Program-made: the position numbers and the translations under genes
Assembly (NCBI GenBank): GCA_037013495.1
Contig: CM072810.1
Location: forward strand, 50,578,843-50,642,842
Length of the DNA stretch: 64,000 nucleotides
From: Hippophae tibetana
Taxonomy: Eukaryota; Streptophyta; Magnoliopsida; Rosales; Elaeagnaceae
Direction of reading: 5' to 3'
Shown here: one piece after another, positions 27,321 to 37,145 of the stretch
Layout of the letters: each line of letters begins with the position of its first letter
Position numbering within the stretch: the stretch's first letter is position 1
Notes under the pieces: model-generated
The model's database searches: none
What the model was told of the DNA's origin: nothing
The model's input: only the letters and a program-made list of their open reading frames with translations

Positions 27321-27686
27321 TCGGAGTTCCAACTTTAAACGACGATAAAGTTTTACATGCATATCGAGACAACTATTATAATATATCAAATTGAATATCG
27401 TACCGATTCAAACCATCTGATTTGGCCCCATTGAAGAACAACATATTTGTACGCAAATTCCATCGTTTACATCATTTACCGAGGGTTTTAATTGTTCGTC
27501 TCACCATTTCCGTTGTACTTACTTTCTATTTTATTCAAAAGTGTCGTAAAGAAGATTTTAGTGCAAACAAAGGGTTCTTTATTTATGCATTCAATCAATA
27601 TCTATGCTTCCAAAGAACAAATAAGGGAAGAAAAAAAGAAAGGAGGTACTGTTCACACTTTAAAAAAGAATAAAATATTTGATAAA
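27321..27686 (+). repeat. Chimeric monomer, C left / A right
   Basis: The left part is type C (AAATTGAATATCG, CCATTGAAGAACAAC, TTAATTGTTCGTCTC as in C 25501). After a shared stretch the sequence becomes type A at 27530 (TTTTATTCAAAAGTGTCG, AAGAAGATTTTAGTGC, TATGCATTC). The breakpoint is within about 27500-27530. It is followed by B, as after an A, and preceded by a B of the pre-C form. It is the mirror image of the chimera at 21132. Confidence 0.9.
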
Positions 27687-29142
27687 TCGCAATTTCAACT
27701 TTAAGAGATGATAACTTTTGGCTCGGGTATTGAAATGACTATATTATTATATGAAACCGAAGCTCTTAGCTATTCACACAATATCAGATGGCCTCAAATT
27801 TGGAATATCATTTTTGTACCTAAATTTCACCATTTACATCATTTATTGAGGGTTTTTAGTTTTTTCCCACCATTTCCGTTGTACTTACTTTCGATTTTAT
27901 TCAAAACATCCGTAAGGGAGATATTGGTGCAAACAAAGGGTTCATTTATTTATGTGTTCAATCCCTATATATTCTTCCAAAAAAAATGAGCAAAGAAAAA
28001 GGAAAAGGCTACTGTTCCCATTTAAAAAAGGAACAAAACATTTGATAAATCGGAGTTCCAACTTTAAACGACGATAAAGTTTTACATGCATATCGAGACA
28101 ACTATTATAATATATCAAATTGAATATCGTACCGATTCAAACCATCTGATTTGGCCCCATTGAAGAACAACATATTTGTACGCAAATTCCATCGTTTACA
28201 TCATTTACCGAGGGTTTTAATTGTTCGTCTCACCATTTCCGTTGTACTTACTTTCTATTATATTTAAAAGAGTCGTAAAGGAGATATTTCTCCAAAGAAA
28301 TTGTACTTTATTTATGTGTTAAACCAATATATATTCTTCCAAAAAAGTATGAGAAAAGTGAAAGGAAAAGGCTATTGTTCTCATTTTAAAAAGGAACAAG
28401 ACATTTGATAAATCGGAGTTCCAACATTAAAGGACGATAAATTTCTACTCTGTAATCGAAACAACTATTTTAATATATCAAAATGAAGCCCGTACCGATT
28501 CAAACAATCTGATGTGGCCCCAAAAAGGAACCACATTTTTGTACCCAAATTCCATCGTTTACATCATTTACCGACGGTTTTAAGTGTTTTTCTAACAATT
28601 TCCGTTGTACTTACTTTCTATTTTATTCAAAAGTGCCATGAATGAGATTTTGGTGCAAACAAAGGGTTCTTTATTTATGAGTTCAATCAATATCTATGCT
28701 TCCAAAGAACAAATAAGGGAAGAGAAAAAGAAAGTAGGTACTGTTCACATTTTAAAAAAGAATAAAACATTTGATAAATCGCAATTTCAACTTTAAAAGA
28801 TGATAACTTTTGCCTCGGGTATTGAAACGACTATATTATTATATGAAACCGAAGCTCTTAGTGATTCACACAATATGAGATGGCCTCAAATTTGGAATAT
28901 CATTTTTGTACCTAAATTTCACCATTTACATCATTTATTGAATCTTTTTAGTTTTTTGCCCACCATTTCCGTTGTACTTACTTTCGATTTTATTGAAAAG
29001 ATCCGTAAAGGAGATATTGGTGCAAACAAAGGGTTCTTTATTTATGTGTTCAATACATATATATTCTTCCAAAAAAAAATGAGTAAAGAAAAAGGAAAAG
29101 GCTACTTTTCCCATTTGAAAAAGGAACAAAACATTTGCTAAA

Positions 29143-32100
29143 TCGGAGTTCCAACTTTAAACGACGATAAACTTTTACATGCATATCGAGACAACTATTT
29201 TAATATATCAAAATGAAGCCCGTACCGATTCAAAAAATCTGATGTGGCCCCACAAAGGAACCACATTTTGGTACCCAAATTCTATCGTTTACATCATTTA
29301 CCGACGGTTTTAAGTGTTTGTCTCACCATTTAGGTTGTACTTACTTTCTATTTTATTCAAAAGTGCCGTAAAGAAGATTTTGGTGCAAACAAAGGGTTCT
29401 TTATTTATGCATTCAATCAATATCTATGCTTCCAAAGAACAAATAAGGGAAAAAAAGAAAGAAAGGAGGTACTGTTCACATTTTAAAAAAGAATAAAACA
29501 TTTGATAAATCGCAATTTCAACTATAAAAGATGATAACTTTTGACTCGGGTATTGAAACGACTATATTATTATATGAAACCGAAGCTCTTAGTGATTCAC
29601 ACAATATGAGATGGCCTCAAATTTGGAATATCATTTTTGTACCTAAATTTCACCATTTACATCATTTATTGAATCCTTTTAGTTTTTTGCCCACCATTTC
29701 CGTTGTACTTACTTTCGATTTTATTGAAAAGATCCGTAAAGGAGAAATTGGTGCAAACAAAGGGTTCTTTATTTATGTGTTCAATACATATATATTCTTC
29801 CAAAAAAAATGAGTAAAGAAAAAGGAAAAGGCTACTGTTCCCATTTAAAAAAGGAACAAAACATTTGCAAAATCGGAGTTCCAACTTTAAACGACGATAA
29901 ACTTTTACATGCATATCGAGACAACTATTTTAATATATCAAAATGAAGCCCGTACCGATTCAAAAAATCTGATGTGGCCCCACAAAGGAACCACATTTTG
30001 GTACCCAAATTCTATCGTTTACATCATTTACCGACAGTTTTAAGTGTTTGTCTCACCATTTATGTTGTACTTACTTTCTATTTTATTCAAAAGTGCCGTA
30101 AAGAAGATTTTGGTGCAAACAAAGGGTTCTTTATTTATGCATTCAATCAATATCTATACTTCAAAAGAACAAATAAGGGAAGAGAAAAAGAAAGGAGGTA
30201 CTGTTCACATTTTAAAAAAGAATAAAACATTTGATAAATCGCAATTTCAACTATAAAAGATGATAACTTTTGACTCGGGTATTGAAACGACTATATTATT
30301 ATATGAAACCGAAGCTCTTAGCGATTCACACAATATGAGATGGCCTCAAATTTGGAATATCATTTTTGTACCTAAATTTCACCATTTACACCATTTATTG
30401 GATCTTTTTAGTTTTTTGCCCACCATTTCCGTTGTACTTACTTTCGATTTTATTGAAAAGATCCGTAAAGGAGATATTGGTGCAAACAAAGGGTTCTTTA
30501 TTTATGTGTTCAATACATATATATTCTTCCAAAAAAAATGAGTAAAGAAAAAGGAAAGGCTACTGTTCCCATTTAAAAAAGGAACAAAACATTAGCTAAA
30601 TCGGAGTTCCAACTTTAAACGACGATAAACTTTTACATGCATATCGAGACAACTATTTTAATATATCAAAATGAAGCCTGTACCGATTCAAAAAATCTGA
30701 TGTGGCCCCACAAAGGAACCACATTTTTGTACCCAAATTCTATCGTTTACATCATTTACCAACGGTTTTAAGTGTTTGTCTCACCATTTAGGTTGTACTT
30801 ACTTTCTATTTTATTCAAAAGTGCCGTAAAGAAGATTTTGGTGCAAACAAAGGGTTTTTTATTTATGCATTCAATCAATATCTATGCTTCCAAAGAACAA
30901 ATAAGGGAAGAGAAAAAGAAAGTAGGTACTGTTCACATTTTAAAAAAGAATAAAACATTTGATAAATCGCAATTTCAACTATAAAAGATGATAACTTTTG
31001 ACTCGGGTATTGAAACGACTATATTATTATATGAAACCGAAGCTCTTAGCGATTCACACAATATGAGATGGCCTCAAATTTGGAATATCATTTTTGTACC
31101 TAAATTTGACCATTTACATCATTTATTGAATCTTTTTAGTTTTTTGCCCACCATTTCCGTTGTACTTACTTTCGATTTTATTGAAAAGATCCGTAAAGGA
31201 GATATTGGTGCAAACAAAGGGTTCTTTATTTATGTGTTCAATACATATATATTCTTCCAAAAAAAATGAGTAAAGAAAAAGGAAAAGGCTACTGTTCCCA
31301 TTTAAAAAAGGAACAAAACATTTGCTAAATCGGAGTTCCAACTTTAAACGACGATAAACTTTTACATGCATATCGAGACAACTATTTTAATATATCAAAA
31401 TGAAGCCCGTACCGATTCAAAAAATCTGATGTGTCCCCACAAAGGAACCACATTTTGGTACCCAAATTCTATCGTTTACATCATTTACCGACGGTTTTAA
31501 GTGTTTGTCTCACCATTTAGGTTGTACATACTTTCTATTTTATTCGAAAGTGTCGGAAAGAAGATTTTAGTGCAAACAAAGGGTTCTTTATTTATGCATT
31601 CAATCAATATCTATCCTTCCAAAGAACAAATAAGGGAAGAGAAAAAGAAAGGAGGTACTGTTCACATTTTAAAAAAGAATAAAACATTTGATAAATCGCA
31701 ATTTCAACTATAAAAGATGATAACTTTTGACTCGGGTATTGAAACGACTATATTATTATATGAAACCGAAGCTCTTAGGGATTCACACAATATGAGATGG
31801 CCTCAAATTTGGAATATCATTTTTGTACCTAAATTTCACCATTTACATCATTTATTGAATCTTTTTAGTTTTTTGCCCTCCATTTCCGTTGTACTTACTT
31901 TCGATTTTATTGAAAAGATCCGTAAAGGAGATATTGGTGCAAACAAAGGGTTCTTTATTTATGTGTTCAATACATATATATTCTTCCAAAAAAATGAGTA
32001 AAGAAAAAGGAAAAGGCTACTGTTCCCATTTAAAAAAGGAACAAAACATTTGCTAAATCGGAGTTCCAACTTTAAACGACGATAAACTTTTACATGCATA

Positions 32101-35100
32101 TCGAGACAACTATTTTAATATATCAAAATGAAGCCCGTACCGATTCAAAAAATCTGATGTGGCCCCACAAAGGAACCACATTTTTGTACCCAAATTCTAT
32201 CGTTTACATCATTTACCGACGGTTTTAAGTGTTTGTCTCACTATTTCCGTTGTACTTACTTTCTATTTTATTCAAAAGTGTCGTAAAGAAGATTTTGGTG
32301 CAAACAAAGGGTTCTTTATTTATGCATTCAATCAATATCTATGCTTCCAAAGAACAAATAACGGAAGAGAAAAAGAAAGTAGGTACTGTTCACATTTTAA
32401 AAAAGAATAAAACATTTGATAAATCGCAATTTCAACTATAAAAGATGATAACTTTTGACTCGGGTATTGAAACGACTATATTATTAAATGAAACCGAAGC
32501 TCTTAGCGATTCACACAATATGAGATGGCCTCAAATTTGGAATATCATTTTTGTACCTAAATTTCACTATTTACATCATTTATTGGATCTTTTTAGTTTT
32601 TTGCCCACCATTTCCGTTGTACTTACTTTCGATTTTATTGAAAAGATCCGTAAAGGAGATATTGGTGCAAACAAAGGGTTCTTTATTTATGTGTTCAATA
32701 CATATATATTCTTCCAAAAAAAAATGAGTAATGAAAAAGGAAAAGGCTACTGTTCCCATTTTAAAAAGGAACAAAAGATTTGCAAAATCGGAGTTCCAAC
32801 TTTAAATGACGATAAACTTTTACATGCATATCGAGACAACTATTTTAATATATCAAAATGAAGCCCGTACCGATTCAAAAAATCTGATGTGGCCCCACAA
32901 AGGAACCACATTTTTGTACCCAAATTCTATCGTTTACATCATTTACCGACGGTTTTAAGTGTTTGTCTCACTATTTCCGTTGTACTTACTTTCTATTTTA
33001 TTCAAAAGTGTCGTAAAGAAGATTTTGGTGAAAACAAAGGGTTCTTTATTTATGCATTCAATCAATATCTATGCTTCCAAAGAACAAATAACGGAAGAGA
33101 AAAAGAAAGTAGGTACTGTTCACATTTTAAAAAAGAATAAAACATTTGATAAATCGCAATTTCAACTATAAAAGATGATAACTTTTGACTCGGGTATTGA
33201 AACGACTATATTATTAAATGAAACCAAAGCTCTTAGCGATTCACACAATATGAGATGGCCTCAAATTTGGAATATCATTTTTGTACCTAAATTTCACTAT
33301 TTACATCATTTATTGGATCTTTTTAGTTTTTTGCCCACCATTTCCGTTGTACTTACTTTCGATTTTATTGAAAAGATCCGTAAAGGAGATATTGGTGCAA
33401 ACAAAGGGTTCTTTATTTATGTGTTCAATACATATATATTCTTCCAAAAAAAATGAGTAATGAAAAAGGAAAAGGCTACTGTTCCCATTTTAAAAAGGAA
33501 CAAAAGATTTGCAAAATCGGAGTTCCAACTTTAAACGACGATAAACTTTTACGTGCATATCGAGACAACTATTTTAATATATCAAAATGAAGCCCGTACC
33601 GATTCAAAAAATCTGATGTGGCCCCACAAAGGAACCATATTTTGGTACCCAAATTCTATCGTTTACATCATTTACCGACGGTTTTAAGTGTTTGTCTCAC
33701 CATTTAGGTTGTACTTACTTTCTATTTTATTCAAAAGTGCCGTAAAGAAGATTTTGGTGCAAACAAAGGGTTCTTTATTTATGCATTCAATCAATATCTA
33801 TGCTTCCAAAGAACAAATAAGGGAAGAGAAAAAGAAAGTAGGTACTGTTCACATTTTAAAAAAGAATAAAACATTTGATAAATCGCAATTTCAACTATAA
33901 AAGATGATAACTTTTGACTCGGGTATTGAAACGACTATATTATGATATGAAACCGAAGCTCTTAGCGATTCACACAATATGAGATGGCCTCAAATTTGGA
34001 ATATCATTTTTGTACCTAAATTTCACGATTTACATCATTTAGTGGATATTTTTAGTTTTTTGCCCACCATTTCCGTTGTACTTACTTTCGATTTTATTGA
34101 AAAGATCCGTAAAGGAGATATTGGTGCAAACAAAGGGTTCTTTATTTATGTGTTCAATACATATATATTCTTCCAAAAAAAATGAGTAAAGAAAAAGGAA
34201 AAGGCTACTGTTCCCATTTAAAAAAGGAACAAAACATTTGCAAAATCGGAGTTCCAACTTTAAACGACGATAAACTTTTACATGCATATCGAGACAACTA
34301 TTTTAATATATCAAAATGAAGCCCGTACCGATTCAAAAAATCTGATGTGGCCCCACAAAGGAACCACATTTTGGTACCCAAATTCTATCGTTTACATCAT
34401 TTAGCGACGGTTTTAAGTGTTTGTCTCACCATTTAGGTTGTACTTACTTTCTATTTTATTCAAAAGTGCCGTAAAGAAGATTTTGGTGCAAACAAAGGGT
34501 TCTTTATTTATGCATTCAATCAATATCTATGCTTCCAAAGAACAAATAATGGAAGAGAAAAAGAAAGTAGGTACTGTTCACATTTTAAAAAAGAATAAAA
34601 CATTTGATAAATCACAATTTCAACTATAAAAGATGATAACTTTTGACTCGGGTATTGAAACGACTATATTATTATATGAAACCGAAGCTCTTAGCGATTC
34701 ACACAATATGAGATGGCCTCAAATTTGGAATATCATTTTTGTACCTAAATTTCACCATTTACATCATTTATTGGATCTTTTTAGTGTTTTGCCCACCATT
34801 TCCGTTGTTCTTACTTTCGATTTTATTGAAAAGATCCGTAAAGGAGATATTGGTGCAAACAAAGGGTTCCTTATTTATGTGTTCAATACATATATATTCT
34901 TCCAAAAAAAATGAGTAAAGAAAAAGGAAAAGGCTACTGTTCTTATTTAAAAAAGGAACAAAACATTTGCTAAATGGGAGTTCCAACTTTAAACGACGAT
35001 AAACTTTTACATGCATATCGAGACAACTATTTTAATATATCAAAATGAAGCCCGTACCGATTCAAAAAATCTGATGTGGCCCCACAAAGGAACCACATTT

Positions 35101-35701
35101 TGGTACCCAAATTCTATCGTTTACATCATTTACCGACGGTTTTAAGTGTTTGTCTCACCATTTAGGTTGTACTTACTTTCTATTTTATTCAAAAGTGACG
35201 TAAAGAAATTTTGGTGCAAAGAAAGGGTTCTTTATTTATGCATTCAATCAATATCTATGCTTCCAAAGAACAAATAAGGGAAGAGAAAAAGAAAGTAGGT
35301 ACTGTTCACATTTTAAAAAAGAATAAAACATTTGATAAATCGCAATTTCAACTATAAAAGATGATAACTTTTGACTCGGGTATTGAAACGACTATATTAT
35401 TATATGAAACCGAGTCTCTTAGCGATTCACACAATATGAGATGGTCTCAAATTTGGAATATCATTTTTGTACCTAAATTTCACCATTTACATCATTTATT
35501 GAGGCTTTTTAGTTTTTTGCCCACCATTTCCTTGTACTTACTTTCGATTTTATTGAAAAGATCCGTAAAGGAGATATTGGTGCAAACAAAGGGTTCTTTA
35601 TTTATGTGTTCAATACATATATATTCTTCCAAAAAAAATGAGTAAAGAAAAAGGAAAAGGCTACTGTTCCCATTTAAAAAAGGAACAAAACATTTGCAAA
35701 A
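29143..35701 (+). repeat. Start of pure A-B dimer region
   Basis: A monomers start at 29143, 29873, 30601, 31330, 32058, 32788, 33517, 34246 and 34975, each followed by B. Neighbouring dimers differ at several sites, except 32058-32787 and 32788-33516. These two share CACTATTTCCG, AGTAATGAAAAAGG and GCAAAATCGGAG and look like a recent 730-bp duplication. Core variants CCATTTCCG (32058, 32788) and CCATTTAGG still coexist here; after 33517 only the latter remains. No gene is seen. Confidence 0.88.
35340..35701 (+). repeat. B monomer with a patch matching B 2552
   Basis: The flanks are right-hand type (CAACTATAAAAG at the start, ATTGAAAAGATCCG and AATACATATATATTC at the end). Between them lie CCGAGTCTC, ATGGTCTCAAATTTGG, TTGAGGCTTTTTAG and the one-base loss in TTTCCTTGTAC. 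All four occur together only in B 2552, in the left block. The patch lies between about 35361 and 35555. Confidence 0.85.
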
Positions 35702-36530
35702 TCGGAGTTCCAACTTTAAACGACGATAAACTTTTACATGCATATCGAGACAACTATTTTAATATATCAAAATGAAGCCCGTACCAATTCAAAAAATCTG
35801 ATGTGGCCCCACAAAGGAACCACATTTTGGTACCCAAATTCTATCGTTTACATCATTTACCGACGGTTTTAAGTGTTTGTCTCACCATTTAGGTTGTACT
35901 TACTTTCTATTTTATTCAAAAGTGCCGTAAAGAAGATTTTGGTGCAAACAAAGGGTTCTTTATTTATGCATTCAATCAATATCTATGCTTCCAAAGAACA
36001 AATAAGGGAAGAGAAAAAGAAAGTAGGTACTGTTCACATTTTAAAAAAGAATAAAACATTTGATAAATCGCAATTTCAAGTATAAAAGATGATAACTTTT
36101 GACTCGGGTATTGAAACGACTATATTATGATATGAAACCGAAGCTCTTAGCGATTCACACAATATGAGATGGCCTCAAATTTGGAATATCATTTTTGTAC
36201 CTAAATTTCACGATTTACATCATTTAGTGGATATTTTTAGTTTTTTGCCCACCATTTCCGTTGTACTTACTTTCGATTTTATTGAAAAGATCCGTAAAGG
36301 AGATATTGGTGCAAACAAAGGGTTCTTTATTTATGTGTTCAATACATATATATTCTTCCAAAAAAAATGAGTAAAGAAAAAGGAAAAGGCTACTGTTCCC
36401 ATTTAAAAAAGGAACAAAACATTTGCAAAATCGGAGTTCCAACTTTAAACGACGATAAACTTTTACATGCATATCGAGACAACAATTTTAATATATCAAA
36501 ATGAAGCCCGTACCGATTCAAAAAATCTGA

Positions 36531-36542
36531 TGTGGCCCCACA
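36531..36542. other. Dyad TGTGG-CC-CCACA in type A monomers (example)
   Basis: A perfect 5-bp inverted repeat with a 2-base spacer lies at offset +100 of nearly every A monomer. It is absent from B, C and typical D monomers. It is broken in A 48821 (GTTTCCCCAC), A 55377 (GTGGCAACAC), A 59020 and A 63390 (GTGGTCCCAC). It may be a protein-binding site or chance; no known box is recognised. Confidence 0.5.
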
Positions 36543-36554
36543 AAGGAACCACAT

Positions 36555-36567
36555 TTTGGTACCCAAA
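36555..36567. other. Dyad TTTGG-TAC-CCAAA with KpnI site in type A (example)
   Basis: A 5-bp inverted repeat with a 3-base spacer contains GGTACC. Left-hand A monomers mostly read TTTTTGTACCC and lack both the site and the full dyad. The GGTACC form is at 730 and in most A from 19675 on; exceptions are 20403, 24043, 30601, 32058, 32788 and 60476. Confidence 0.5.
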
Positions 36568-36611
36568 TTCTATCGTTTACATCATTTACCGACGGTTTTA
36601 AGTGTTTGTCT

Positions 36612-36706
36612 CACCATTTAGGTTGTACTTACTTTCTATTTTATTCAAAAGTGCCGTAAAGAAGATTTTGGTGCAAACAAAGGGTTCTTTATTTATGCAT
36701 TCAATC
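36612..36706 (+). other. Core block conserved between A, B and D (example in A)
   Basis: Offsets of about +181 to +275 hold TTGTACTTACTTTC, ATTTTATT, GTAAAG, TTGGTGCAAACAAAGGG and TTCTTTATTTATG. These occur in the same order and spacing in B (here about 36980-37070) and D. The rest of A and B is far less alike. C keeps the first half of the block and differs in the second. Confidence 0.6.
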
Positions 36707-37101
36707 AATATCTATGCTTCCAAAGAACAAATAAGGGAAGAGAAAAAGAAATTAGGTACTGTTCACATTTTAAAAAAGAATAAAACATTTGATAAATCGC
36801 AATTTCAACTATAAAAGATGATAACTTTTGACTCGGGTATTGAAACGACTATATTATGATATGAAACCGAAGCTCTTAGCGATTCACACAATATGAGATG
36901 GCCTCAAATTTGGAATATCATTTTTGTACCTAAATTTCACGATTTACATCATTTATTGGATATTTTTAGTTTTTTGCCCACCATTTCCGTTGTACTTACT
37001 TTCGATTTTATTGAAAAGATCCGTAAAGGAGATATTGGTGCAAACAAAGGGTTCTTTATTTATGTGTTCAATACATATATATTCTTCCAAAAAAAATGAG
37101 T

Positions 37102-37118
37102 AAAGAAAAAGGAAAAGG
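37102..37118 (+). other. Purine tract at the same offset in every monomer (example in B)
   Basis: This is an uninterrupted run of 17 purines on the + strand at about +305 of B. A monomers have a run of 19-24 purines at about +302 (here 36733-36751), and C and D carry similar runs. The purines are always on the + strand, so the array is strand-asymmetric with a 364-bp beat. Confidence 0.55.
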
Positions 37119-37122
37119 CTAC

Positions 37123-37145
37123 TGTTCCCATTTAAAAAAGGAACA
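37123..37145. other. Dyad TGTTCC-11-GGAACA near the end of B and C (example)
   Basis: 6-bp arms are separated by an 11-base A/T-rich loop. The dyad is present at the right end of most B and C monomers and absent from A and D, where GAATAAAAC replaces GGAACAAAAC. In the B monomers around 56770 and 57500 the left arm is TATTCC, so one arm pair is lost. It lies next to the monomer boundary. Confidence 0.5.

Larger units (their letters stand above)
24409..29142 (+). repeat. Overlapping 5-monomer (1820 bp) and 7-monomer (~2550 bp) duplications
   Basis: Monomer starts are B 24409, A-like chimera 24772, B 25138, C 25501, D 25864, B 26229, A 26592, B 26958, C/A chimera 27321, B 27687, C 28050, D 28413 and B 28779. 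Positions from about 24840 to 25700 recur at +1820. Positions from 25138 recur at +2549 to +2551. Distinctive shared bases include TTTGGCTCGGG and AGCTATTCACACAATATCAG in the B monomers at 24409, 25138, 26958 and 27687. This is the last region with C and D monomers; B 28779 ends the mixed part of the array. Confidence 0.85.
36431..36796 (+). repeat. Type A monomer (representative of right-hand form)
   Basis: This is a 366-bp example of the A class. It carries the TGTGGCCCCACA dyad at offset +100, a GGTACC (KpnI) site inside a second dyad at +124, the conserved core at about +181 to +275 and a purine tract near +302. It ends in a GTTCACATTTT block without GGAAC. A always precedes B. Two subforms exist. 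The left-hand form reads CCATTTCCGTTG in the core; the right-hand form reads CCATTTAGGTTG, first seen at 19675 and present in every A from 33517 on. G+C by hand count is about 33%, with about ten CpG, close to random expectation. Confidence 0.9.

Noticed and set aside
32445-32861. Longest open frame in the window, 138 codons
   Set aside because: It arises only because small changes near the end of B 32424 leave the frame open into the next A. Its neighbour at 33175 has the same sequence but stops at 93 codons.
36431-36796. Monomer as an internal duplication of a ~182-bp unit
   Set aside because: Comparing the two halves of A by eye shows no convincing similarity beyond short A/T-rich words; 364 bp is the smallest real period I can support.
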